A stretch of DNA of 64,000 nt from Candidatus Rokuibacteriota bacterium (GTDB taxonomy: Bacteria > Methylomirabilota > Methylomirabilia > Rokubacteriales > CSP1-6), in assembly GCA_003220685.1 (NCBI GenBank), contig QHTE01000060.1, positions 1 through 64,000 on the forward strand, written 5' to 3'. The notes below the pieces were generated by a model. It did no database searches, had not been told where the DNA came from, and was given only the letters and a program-made list of their open reading frames with translations. Position numbers and translations under genes: made by a program. Positions 8,654 through 16,473 of this stretch are shown piece by piece; the stretch's first letter is position 1; each line of letters begins with the position of its first letter.

Positions 8654-8654
8654 G

Positions 8655-9977
8655 TCAGGCGGCCTCGAGCGGAAACAGCAAGGTCACGCGCGTGCCGCGA
8701 CCGACCTCGGAGTCGATCTCGATCCGGCCCCCGTGCGCGCCCACGATGCGCTCGGCGATCGTGAGCCCGAGCCCGCTGCCGTTCGGCTTGCCCGTGTAGA
8801 ACGGCTCGAACACGTGCGGCAGGTTCTCCGCGGCGATCCCGGTCCCGGTGTCGCTCACCGAGAGGGCGACGTCGCCCTTCTGGCGATTGACCTCGAGCGA
8901 GAGCCGGCCGCGCCCGTGCATCGCCTCGACGGCGTTGAGCGCCACGTTCCACAGCACCTGGATGACCTGGTCTCGGTCGAACGCGAAGCGCGGAACAGCC
9001 GGGTCGACCGCCACGCGCACGTCCACGCGCGCCGCGCGCGAGCGGTCCCCGCGGATGAGCGAGCCGACGTGCTGGACCACCTCGCGAATGTCGCCCGGCG
9101 CCCGCCGCGCCGCCTGCGGACGCGCGAGCTGGAGAAAGTCGGACAGGATACGGTTCAGGCGGCGCGTCTCGGTCCGGAGCGCTGCGAGCGTCGAGGCGCG
9201 CTCCTCCGGCGTCAGCCCGGTGTCGTCGGTGAGGAGCGCGGTGGCGTTGAGGATGGCCGCGAGCGGATTGCGGATCTCGTGCGCCATGCCGGCGGCCAGC
9301 TCGCCCGCGGTCGCCAGCCGCTCGGCCTCGCGCAGGCGCGCGTGGAGCCGCTCGCTGTCGCTGCGCGCGCGCTCGAGCACCATGATGATCACGGCGAAGG
9401 TCGAGAGGAAATAGAGGAGGATGAACACCGCGTGCACCGCGAGGTAGCCGGCCGATCCCGGGGCCGTGCTCATGAACTGCGTCACGACGCGGTGAATGCC
9501 CCAGAGCGTGAGGAAGCCGGCCAGGAGCCGCTCGCCGCGGAATCCGGCGAGGCGCGCCTGCGAAGGCCAGAACAGCAGGCCGGCCGCCATCTGGACGGCG
9601 CCGAGCGCGATGCCGACCGCGCGCTGTGTGTCGTCGGCGGCCAGCTCCCCGGCGAGGGTGAGCACGACCGCGACGGCGGTGCCGATCAAGATGTCGCGGG
9701 CGCGCAGGCGATACGCCCAGCGATGCGCGAACGCGGCCGCCAGGGTGAAGCCGACCGCGGCGACGGTGGTGAGATCGGTGACGAAGCTCGGATGATCGAC
9801 GCCCAGCACGAGCACGTCGACGAGCTTGAGCCCCTTCGAGAGCGTGTAGGCGCCCCAGGCGAGGAGCAGGTACTGGAAGAAGCGCAGCCGGTGCGACTGA
9901 TACAGGTAGGCGAAGATCATCAGTTGAACCGCGAACGCGACGGTCGAAACGAACGTCATGATCAGCGGCGCCGGCAT
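8655..9977 (-). CDS. Membrane sensor histidine kinase, partner of the NtrC-type regulator
   Basis: A 440-aa kinase with about seven hydrophobic helices in residues 1-215 and no large periplasmic domain. This suggests it senses a membrane-associated or small-molecule signal. HisKA follows with the phospho-acceptor His in MAHEIRNPLAA (about 235), then HATPase with the N-box WNVALNAVEAM, SDTGTGIAAENL and GSGLGLTIAERIV. The C-terminus ends one base before the regulator's start, so the pair is co-translated. A GGAGG site precedes ATG 9977. A minus-strand sigma-54 promoter at 10007-10022 suggests the pair is positively autoregulated. Confidence 0.92.
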   Translation of the reverse strand: MPAPLIMTFVSTVAFAVQLMIFAYLYQSHRLRFFQYLLLAWGAYTLSKGLKLVDVLVLGVDHPSFVTDLTTVAAVGFTLAAAFAHRWAYRLRARDILIGTAVAVVLTLAGELAADDTQRAVGIALGAVQMAAGLLFWPSQARLAGFRGERLLAGFLTLWGIHRVVTQFMSTAPGSAGYLAVHAVFILLYFLSTFAVIIMVLERARSDSERLHARLREAERLATAGELAAGMAHEIRNPLAAILNATALLTDDTGLTPEERASTLAALRTETRRLNRILSDFLQLARPQAARRAPGDIREVVQHVGSLIRGDRSRAARVDVRVAVDPAVPRFAFDRDQVIQVLWNVALNAVEAMHGRGRLSLEVNRQKGDVALSVSDTGTGIAAENLPHVFEPFYTGKPNGSGLGLTIAERIVGAHGGRIEIDSEVGRGTRVTLLFPLEAA

Positions 9978-10006
9978 CAGAACCTCCGATTCAGTCTACG
10001 CTGCCC

Positions 10007-10022
10007 CGCAAATCGCATGCCA
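10007..10022 (-). promoter_or_regulatory. Sigma-54 promoter for the kinase/regulator operon
   Basis: On the minus strand, TGGCATGCGATTTGCG reads from 10022 to 10007. GG and GC are exactly 10 bases apart, and TGGCA and TTGC match the -24/-12 consensus. The predicted start near 9995 leaves an 18-base leader with GGAGG before ATG 9977. It points away from the other sigma-54 promoter across the shared dyads. Confidence 0.65.
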
Positions 10023-10063
10023 CGGCCGTCCCGCGTCGAATCGCACGAAATCGCCCCGCGCGC

Positions 10064-10165
10064 GTTTCACTCCGGAACGACGTTTCACTGCGGAACCCGC
10101 GGTGAGTCGGGGCCCGACGGTCGGCGCATCTGGTTCAGCGTGAACCCGGCGTTTCGGCTTGGAAC
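10064..10165. promoter_or_regulatory. Four 15-bp dyads, likely enhancer sites for the NtrC-type regulator
   Basis: Four near-identical dyads occur: GTTTCACTCCGGAAC (10064-10078), GTTTCACTGCGGAAC (10082-10096), GGTTCAGCGTGAACC (10132-10146) and GTTTCGGCTTGGAAC (10151-10165). They share TTC-N5-GRA. They are arranged as two pairs (offsets 18 and 19 bases) between two divergent sigma-54 promoters, roughly 70-180 bases from each predicted start, the usual enhancer distance. The gap 9978-10280 holds these elements and no gene. Confidence 0.7.
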
Positions 10166-10219
10166 CGGCGCGTGAGGTCGTCGCACGTGGGGCTTCAACG
10201 ATTTCACCGTCTTCGCGTC

Positions 10220-10235
10220 TGGCACGTCCTCTGCT
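10220..10235 (+). promoter_or_regulatory. Sigma-54 promoter for the DIQAPR repeat gene
   Basis: TGGCACGTCCTCTGCT has a perfect TGGCACG -24 box and GG-N10-GC spacing to the -12 GC. The expected start near 10246 gives a leader of about 35 bases containing AAGGAGG before ATG 10281. Confidence 0.75.
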
Positions 10236-10280
10236 CTACCGCAGTGCGAGTCGAACGAAACCACGAAGGAGGATGATGAC

Positions 10281-10508
10281 ATGAAGCGGAGCAGCGCACT
10301 CGCGATCTTCTTGGGGACCGCGCTCCTTGCCGGCACGGCGAGCGCCTCGATGGCGCAGTTCGAGAACATCCAGGCGCAGCGCGCGTCGAGCCAGGACATC
10401 CAGGCGCCGCGGTCGTCCAGTGAGGACATCCAGGCCCCACGCACCGACAGCCAGGACATCCAGGCCCCGCGAACCAGTTCGGAAGACATCCAGGCGCCCC
10501 GCGGCTGA
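10281..10508 (+). CDS. Secreted 75-aa protein made of DIQAPR decapeptide repeats
   Basis: A Sec signal peptide (residues 1-22, MKRSSALAIFLG...TASA) is followed by about 50 residues made almost entirely of five 10-residue units. The first unit is degenerate (ENIQAQRASS); then come QDIQAPRSSS, EDIQAPRTDS, QDIQAPRTSS and a truncated EDIQAPRG. The units alternate between E and Q at position one. There is no Cys and no hydrophobic core, so the mature peptide is probably disordered and secreted or periplasmic. A strong AAGGAGG ribosome site, a dedicated sigma-54 promoter and a hairpin after the stop make it a complete single-gene unit. I know no function for it. Confidence 0.8.
   Translation: MKRSSALAIFLGTALLAGTASASMAQFENIQAQRASSQDIQAPRSSSEDIQAPRTDSQDIQAPRTSSEDIQAPRG
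10362..10505 (+). repeat. 30-bp in-frame tandem repeat, about five units
   Basis: The unit is about (c/g)aggacatccaggc(g/c)cc followed by 12 variable bases. Boundaries are 10362, 10392, 10422, 10452 and a partial unit from 10482. The conserved core codes for DIQAPR; third-codon positions differ between units, indicating selection on protein rather than recent slippage. Confidence 0.9.
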
Positions 10509-10515
10509 TGGCCGA

Positions 10516-10550
10516 GCCGGGCGAGCGAGCGATGCACTCGCTCGCCCGGC
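10516..10550 (+). terminator. Strong hairpin after the DIQAPR gene
   Basis: A perfect 14-bp stem, GCCGGGCGAGCGAG (10516-10529) with CTCGCTCGCCCGGC (10537-10550), and a 7-base loop, 8 bases after the stop. No T run follows, so it may act as a terminator or 3'-end stabiliser. A second, shorter inverted repeat GCCTGTTT/AAACAGGC lies at 10576-10613. Confidence 0.6.
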
Positions 10551-10642
10551 GCGGCGGCGCGAGGCTCAGCCACCTGCCTGTTTAGTCGGCACGCCGGCGC
10601 GCAAGAAACAGGCACGCCAGCACGGCCGCGACGCGAATCGTG

Positions 10643-10703
10643 ACTCCGGAACGAGCTTAACGCGACGCTCGATCGATCGGCGCTCGTTGGCACGCGCCGT
10701 GCT
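10643..10703 (+). promoter_or_regulatory. Sigma-54 promoter and half dyad before the winged-helix gene
   Basis: TGGCACGCGCCGTGCT (10688-10703) has a perfect TGGCACG and GG-N10-GC spacing. Its predicted start near 10714 lies about 20 bases before ATG 10736. Upstream at 10643-10652 is ACTCCGGAAC, identical to the right ten bases of the first dyad at 10064, suggesting a weak site for the same activator. Confidence 0.65.
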
Positions 10704-10735
10704 GTGAACGGGCGAAGCCCGAGCAGGAGGCGGCG

Positions 10736-10921
10736 ATGACGGATTGGTGGAGCGAGCTCGACGACGAAATCGTGAACTGCCTCGTCGATCAAGAGTCCTT
10801 GACGCCTGCTAAGCTGGGCCAGAAGATCGGCATGTCGCCGGAGGCGGTAACCTCATTGCTCGGACGGCTCGCTCAGGAGGGGAGGATCGCCATCCTGCGA
10901 GTCGCGCGAACGTCCGGCTAG
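10736..10921 (+). CDS. Small winged-helix/HTH protein
   Basis: A 61-aa cytosolic protein consisting of one winged-helix domain. ELDDEIVNCLVDQ forms helix 1; TPAKLGQKIGMSPEAVTSLL is the helix-turn-helix; QEGRIAILRVA is the wing. It resembles the DNA-binding core of MarR/LexA-like families without any effector domain, so it may be a small transcription factor or protein-binding module. AGGAGG precedes ATG 10736 and a sigma-54 promoter lies just upstream. It ends with TAG in the same reading frame as the following hydrolase, which has no normal start codon of its own. Confidence 0.75.
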   Translation: MTDWWSELDDEIVNCLVDQESLTPAKLGQKIGMSPEAVTSLLGRLAQEGRIAILRVARTSG

Positions 10922-11830
10922 CGCGGAGGCGAGATCCCTCGGGGCTTCGTCGAGCTGCCAGGCCGTGGCCGTGTCTCCTATCTCAGCGAGGGCAGCGGCG
11001 CGCGCACGGCGCTGCTGATCCACGGCTCGGGCATGAGCGCGCGCTCCTGGATGAAGCAGCTCCAGAGCCTGCCGGGGGCGGTGCGCCTGATCGCGCTCGA
11101 CCTGCCTGGACACGGTGAGTCCGATCCGGCGCCGGGCGCGAGCGTCGAGGACTACGCCGCTGTCGTCGCCGACTTTCTGATCGCCCTCGACTGCGGGCCC
11201 GTCGTCGTCGTCGGGCACTCGCTGGGCGGCTCGATCGCCATCGCGCTCGCGGCGCGTCGACCGGCCCTCGTGCAAGGCCTCGTGCTGATCGCGAGCTGCG
11301 TGACGCTTCCGCTGGTCGACAGCGTGGGCGAGCGTCTCGTCGCGTATCTTCCGGGGCCGCTGCGCCGGCTGTTCTTCTTCTCGATGGCGAAGAAGGTCCT
11401 GTTCGCGCCCGGCGCGCCTGCCGACGCGATCGCGATCACGATGCAGGAGCTGCGCGCGTGCCGACCGGAGACCATCGCGGCCGACGTGCGCACTGCCCGC
11501 GCGATGGATCTGACGGAGCAAGCGGCCGCGCTCGACGTGCCCGCCCTCGTCCTGGCCGGCAGCCGCGACCGGCTCACCACGCCGGCGCTGGCCGAGCGGC
11601 TGAGCGCCTCGATCCGCAGATCGCGGCTGCGGATCGTCGACGGCGCCGGCCACATGCTGCCGCTGGAAGCGGCGGAGCGGGTGAACCGCGAGATCGTGAC
11701 GTTCGTCGAGTCGCTCGCCGCGCCGTTGCCTGCCTCGAAGCCAGATGCGCGCGACCGGTCGCTCTCGCGTCTCCTCGACCGGCTCGCCGGGTTCGCGCGG
11801 CGCCTGCGCGGGGCGCCGCCGCCGCCCTGA
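10922..11830 (+). CDS. Alpha/beta hydrolase, start codon unresolved
   Basis: An alpha/beta-fold hydrolase of about 300 aa. It has the oxyanion segment LIHGSGMS, DLPGHGESD, nucleophile elbow VGHSLGGS, acid in AGSRDRLTT and catalytic His in GAGHMLPLE. The first ATG (11033) lies after the oxyanion motif and would remove strand 3, so translation must begin earlier. Yet between the upstream TAG (10919-10921) and 11033 there is no in-frame ATG, GTG or TTG. GGAGG at 10925-10929 suggests a non-standard start (ATC 10934 or CTG 10955). Alternatively, the TAG is an error and the protein is fused to the winged helix. The range given is the open frame. Substrate unknown. Confidence 0.7.
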   Translation, partial: RGGEIPRGFVELPGRGRVSYLSEGSGARTALLIHGSGMSARSWMKQLQSLPGAVRLIALDLPGHGESDPAPGASVEDYAAVVADFLIALDCGPVVVVGHSLGGSIAIALAARRPALVQGLVLIASCVTLPLVDSVGERLVAYLPGPLRRLFFFSMAKKVLFAPGAPADAIAITMQELRACRPETIAADVRTARAMDLTEQAAALDVPALVLAGSRDRLTTPALAERLSASIRRSRLRIVDGAGHMLPLEAAERVNREIVTFVESLAAPLPASKPDARDRSLSRLLDRLAGFARRLRGAPPPP

Positions 11831-11990
11831 CCTAGACCGCGGCGATCGCGGTGTCGCGGGCGGCGTCTCGGGCTTTCTGCCCGAACACTTCGTCACGCCG
11901 CTGACGCCGTGCCGAAATCTCCGCGAAGCGCCGGCCGCCGAATCGTGCAGGGACTGCGGGACATCAAGAGGGGAAGGAGGAGCGAGTCTC

Positions 11991-14900
11991 ATGTGGATCG
12001 TTCGATTGGCGCTCCGGCGCCCCTACACCTTCGTGGTGATGGGCCTCGCGATCCTGCTGCTCGGCTTCTCCGCCATCGTGACGACGCCGACCGACATCTT
12101 CCCCGAGATCGACATCCCGGTCGTCTCGGTGATCTGGAACTACGACGGTTTGACGACGGAGGACATGGCTTCGCGGATCACCACGTTCTCCGAGTACACG
12201 ATCTCGTCGGCGGTCAGCGACGTGCGCTCGATCGAGTCGCACACGTACCCGGGCGTCGGCGTCATCAAGATCTACTTCCAGCCGAACGTGAACGTGGAGG
12301 CCGCGCTGGCGCAGGTGACGGCCGTGTCGCAGACGATTCTGCGCCGCATGCCGCCCGGCGCGGTACCCCCGTTCATCCTTCAATACAACGCCTCGAGCGT
12401 GCCGATCATCCAGCTGGCGCTCAGCGGCAGGGCGATCCCGGAGGCGCAGCTCTACGACTACGGCATCTATCGCATCCGCCAGCAGGTCGCGCCGATCCAG
12501 GGGATCACCTTGCCGCTGCCGTACGGCGGCAAGCCGCGCCAGATCATGGTCGACCTCGATCCGCGGGCGCTCCTGGCCAAGTCCATCTCGGCGGCGGACG
12601 TCAGCAACGCGGTCAACCTCCAGAACCTGACCCTGCCGTCGGGCAGCGTGAAGCTCGGCCCGCAAGAATACCGGGTGAGCCTCAACAGCAGCCCCGAGGC
12701 CGTGTCGGCGCTCAACGAGCTGCCGGTCAAGGTCGTCAACGGCGCCACCGTGTACCTGCGCGACGTGGCGCACGTGCGCGACGGCTTCGCGGTGCAGACC
12801 AACATCGTCCGTCAGGACGGCCGCCGGTCGGTGCTGCTCACGGTGATCAAGAAGGGCGGCGCCTCGACCTTGACGATCGTCAAGCAGCTGAAGGCGCTGC
12901 TGCCGTCGATCCGCGCCGCCGCGCCGCCCGGCCTCGAGGTGAAGGAGCTCTTCGACCAGTCGCTGTTCGTGCGCGCGGCCATCGCCGGCGTGCTCACCGA
13001 AGGCGCGATCGCGGCGTGCCTGACCGGCCTCATGATCCTCCTCTTCCTGGGCAGCTGGCGGAGCACGCTCGTCGTCATCACGTCGATCCCGCTCTCGATC
13101 CTCACCTCGCTGGCGATCCTGAGCGCGATCGGCCAGACGCTCAACGTGATGACCCTGGGCGGCCTCGCGCTGGCGGTCGGCATCCTGGTCGACGACGCCA
13201 CCGTCGAGATCGAGAACATCCACAGAAACCTCGGGCTCGGCAAGCGGCTGGTGCAGGCGATCCTCGACGGCGCCCAGCAGATCGCCACGCCCGCCTTCGT
13301 CTCGACGCTCTCGATCTGCATCGTGTTCGTCCCGGTGGTGTTCCTGACCGGCCCGGCGAAGTACCTCTTCACGCCGCTCGCGCTGGCCGTGGTGTTCGCG
13401 ATGCTGGCCTCGTAACTGCAGGCCGACGCCGGCGTCCCGACCAGCATCTTCGGCCGGATCCACGCCGGCTTCCAGCACCGCTTCGAGCGGCTGCGGACGG
13501 CGTACGTCCAAGCCCTGGACAACGCCCTGGCGCAGCGCACGCGGGTGCTCGTAGGCTTCGGCGTGATCGCGGCGAGCGGGCTGGCCCTCCTTCCGTTCGT
13601 CGGGCGCGACTTCTTCCCCGAGGTCGACACGGGGCAGTTCCGGCTGCACGTGCGGGCGCCGGCCGGCACGCGGATCGAGGAGACCGAGCAGATCTTCGCC
13701 AACGTCGAGGGCACGATCCGCCGGACCATCCCGAAGGATCAGATCCAGCTCGTCATCGACAACATCGGCCAGCCGCAGCCGATCAACCTGGCCTTCACGG
13801 ACAGCGTCACCATCGGGCCCTCGGACGGCGAGATCCTGGTCGCGCTCAATCCCGAGGGCCACGAGCCGACCACCCGCTGGATGAAGACCTTGCGCGAGAC
13901 GCTTCCGCGCGAGTACCCGGGCGTGACGTTCTTCTTCCAGCCAGCCGACATCGTGAGCCAGATCCTGAACTTCGGGCTGCCGGCGCCGATCGACGTGCAG
14001 GTGACCGGATTCAACCAGCCGGCGACCCACGAGATCGCGTTGGAGGCCGCCGCGCGCATGGCGCGCATTCCCGGCGCGGCGGACGTACACCTGCACCAGG
14101 TCGTCAACGCGCCCTCGTTGATGGTCAACGTCGACCGGTCGCGGCTGGCCGAGCTCGGGCTGACCCAGCGTGACGTGGCCAACAACGTCCTCGTCACCTT
14201 GAGCTCGAGCGCGGTCGTGGCGCCGAACTACTGGTCGGACCCGCGCAGCGGCATCAACTACGTCGTCGCGGTCCAGACGCCGCAGAGCCGCGTCGACTCC
14301 GTCAACAATCTGATGAACACGTCGGTGACCCCGGCCACGGCCGGGCCGCCGCAGCTCCTGAGCAACCTGGCGACGCTCGAGCGGCGCGAGGTCCCGGCCG
14401 TCATCAGCCACTCGAACGTGCAGCCCGTGTTCGACGTCTACGCCAACGTGCAGGATCGCGATCTCGGCAGCGTCGCCTCCGCCGTGCAGCGGATCGTCGC
14501 CGAGCTCCGGCCCAAGCTGCCGCCGGGCCACACGATCACGGTGCGCGGCCAGGTCGAGAGCATGAACTCCGCGTTCCTCCGCCTGGGCTTGGGGCTGATC
14601 TTCGCCGTCCTGCTGGTCTACCTGCTGATGGTGGTCAACTTCCAGTCCTGGCTCGACCCGTTCATCATCATCACCGCGCTGCCGGCCGGCTTCTGCGGCA
14701 TCGTGTGGATGCTCTTCGTCACGCACACGACGTTCAGCGTTCCGGCCCTGATGGGCGCGATCATGAGCGTCGGGGTGGCCACCGCCAACAGCATCCTGGT
14801 CGTCACCTTCGCGAACGATCAGATGCTGGAGGGCCACGATTCGCGGAGCGCCGCGCTGGCGGCCGGCGCCACGCGCCTGCGCCCGGTGCTGATGACGGCG

Positions 14901-15128
14901 CTGGCCATGATCATCGGCATGCTGCCGATGTCACTCGGCCTCGGCGAGGGCGGCGAGCAGAACGCGCCGCTCGGGCGCGCGGTGATCGGCGGCCTGACGG
15001 TCGCGACCTTCGCCACGCTCTTCCTGGTGCCTCTGGTCTACAGCGTCCTGCGGCGCCGGGCGCCGAAGCGGGACTTCCTGGCCGATGCCGAACCCCACGG
15101 GACGGCGTCGCCTGCCGCTCAGGAGTGA
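11991..15128 (+). pseudogene. RND efflux transporter permease, interrupted by an in-frame stop
   Basis: An inner-membrane proton-driven pump of the HAE/RND superfamily, 1046 codons in one frame, broken by TAA at 13413-13415. The N-terminal half (IVRLALRRPYTFVVMGLAIL, then FPEIDIPVVSVIW) and the C-terminal half (FVGRDFFPEVDTGQF to the last helices) are otherwise intact and in phase. The stop follows FAMLAS, where relatives have SY and then helix and linker residues. Here only about ten residues separate it from IFGRIHAGFQHRFERLR, so a short segment also seems missing. GGAAGGAGGAG precedes ATG 11991. The membrane-fusion partner follows 3 bases later. The region 11831-11990 holds no gene. Confidence 0.85.
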
Positions 15129-15131
15129 ACG

Positions 15132-16442
15132 ATGCCCAAGTCACGAACGACCTGGAGTCTTCTCGTCGGGGCGGTGCTCCTCGTGATCCTGCTCGGCATC
15201 GGCGTGCTGCCGCGTCTGCGCCAGAACGCCGAGCTCGTCGCCGCGTCCACGGCGCCCGACGCCGGGATCGTGCAGGTGAGCGTGGCGACGCCGCGGCGGT
15301 CGGACGGGCCGATCGACCTCGTGCTGCCGAGCAACATCCAGGCGATCGAGGAGACCACGATCTACGCCCGCACCAACGGCTACGTCCGCGAGCGCTTCGT
15401 CGACATCGGCGACCGCGTCACGGCCGGCAAGGTGCTCGCCCAGATCGACACGCCGGAGCTCGACCAGGAGCTGAGCCAGGCACGCGCCGCCCTCGCCCAG
15501 ACGCGCTCGGGTCTCGCGCAAGCCCGCGCGAGCCTCACGCAGGCGCAGGCGAACCTGAACCAGGCGCGCGCCGGGCTCGAGCAGTCGAAGGCGAACGAGA
15601 GCTTCGCCCGGGTCACCGCCGACCGCTTCGGCAAGCTCGAGCGCGACGAGCTGGTGGCCCATCAGGACGCGGACGAGAAGCGGACGGCGCTGGCCGCGGC
15701 GAGCGCGACCACCGCGGTCTCCGAGGCCAACGTCGCCGCGATGCAGGCCAACCTCGGCGCCCTCGAGGCCAGCGTCGAGGCGGCGCGCGCCAACGTGGCG
15801 GCCAGCGAAGCCAACGTGCAGCGGCTGGTGGCGCTCCAGTCTTTCCAGCGAGTGGAGGCGCCCTTCGCCGGGATCATCACGGCTCGCGGCATCGATCGGG
15901 GCGCCCTGATCACGTCGGGCAGCGGCAACGGCGCCACGTGGATGTTCCGGCTGGCCCACGTCGAGGATCTGCGCGTCTTCGTCAACGTGCCCCAGACCTT
16001 CGTGCGCTCGATCGCGCCGGGGCAGCAGGCGCAGGTGCTCGTCGCGGAGTTCCCCAAGCGGGCGTTCGTCGGGAAGATCGCGAGCACCGCCGGCGCCCTC
16101 GATCCCACGTCGCGTACCCTGCTGACGGAAGTGCGCCTGCCGAACGACGACCGCGCGTTGTTGCCGGGGATGTACGCCCAGGTGAAGTTCGGCCTCGTGC
16201 CCGCGGACGCCGTGTGGGTGGTGCCCGCGACCGCGCTGATCGCGCGCTCGGCGGGCCCTCAGGTCATCGACGTGCGGCGCGACGGCACCGTGCACTATCT
16301 CGGCGTGCAGCTCGGACGCGACCTCGGTCAGTCGGTGGAGGTCGTCGCCGGGCTCAGCGGCGGCGAGCGGCTCGTGCTGAGCCCGCCGGACGGGCTGAAG
16401 GAAGGCATGCGCGTCGCGGCCGAGGAGCTCAAGCGGAATTAG
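15132..16442 (+). CDS. RND efflux periplasmic adaptor (membrane fusion protein)
   Basis: A 436-aa adaptor that joins an RND pump to an outer-membrane channel. One N-terminal helix (about residues 10-27) anchors it. The lipoyl half-motif [20 protein letters not shown] is at about 80. A long alpha-helical hairpin (about 115-235) is rich in Ala/Gln heptads such as [19 protein letters not shown]. The second lipoyl half ([18 protein letters not shown]) and beta-barrel domains follow. It starts 3 bases after the permease stop. No TolC-like gene is nearby, so it must share an outer-membrane channel encoded elsewhere. Substrates unknown. Confidence 0.9.
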   Translation: MPKSRTTWSLLVGAVLLVILLGIGVLPRLRQNAELVAASTAPDAGIVQVSVATPRRSDGPIDLVLPSNIQAIEETTIYARTNGYVRERFVDIGDRVTAGKVLAQIDTPELDQELSQARAALAQTRSGLAQARASLTQAQANLNQARAGLEQSKANESFARVTADRFGKLERDELVAHQDADEKRTALAAASATTAVSEANVAAMQANLGALEASVEAARANVAASEANVQRLVALQSFQRVEAPFAGIITARGIDRGALITSGSGNGATWMFRLAHVEDLRVFVNVPQTFVRSIAPGQQAQVLVAEFPKRAFVGKIASTAGALDPTSRTLLTEVRLPNDDRALLPGMYAQVKFGLVPADAVWVVPATALIARSAGPQVIDVRRDGTVHYLGVQLGRDLGQSVEVVAGLSGGERLVLSPPDGLKEGMRVAAEELKRN

Positions 16443-16473
16443 TGCTAATCTGCCGCCCGGGAGAGCGCCCGGG

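Noticed and set aside
10362-10505. 30-bp repeats as a possible CRISPR array
   Set aside because: The units are contiguous, coding, in frame and lack spacers; no cas genes are near.
10919-10921. TAG as programmed readthrough or pyrrolysine
   Set aside because: No recoding element or pyl gene is visible; an unusual start codon or sequence error is simpler.
11964-14837. 957-codon open frame on the minus strand
   Set aside because: It lies opposite the RND permease. Its composition (Arg, Asp, Gly, Val, His) is typical of the antisense frame of a GC-rich gene, and it has no recognisable domain.
16438-16449. ATTAG-TG-CTAAT dyad before leuC as an operator
   Set aside because: It is short, overlaps the preceding stop codon, and occurs once; not listed as a feature of its own.
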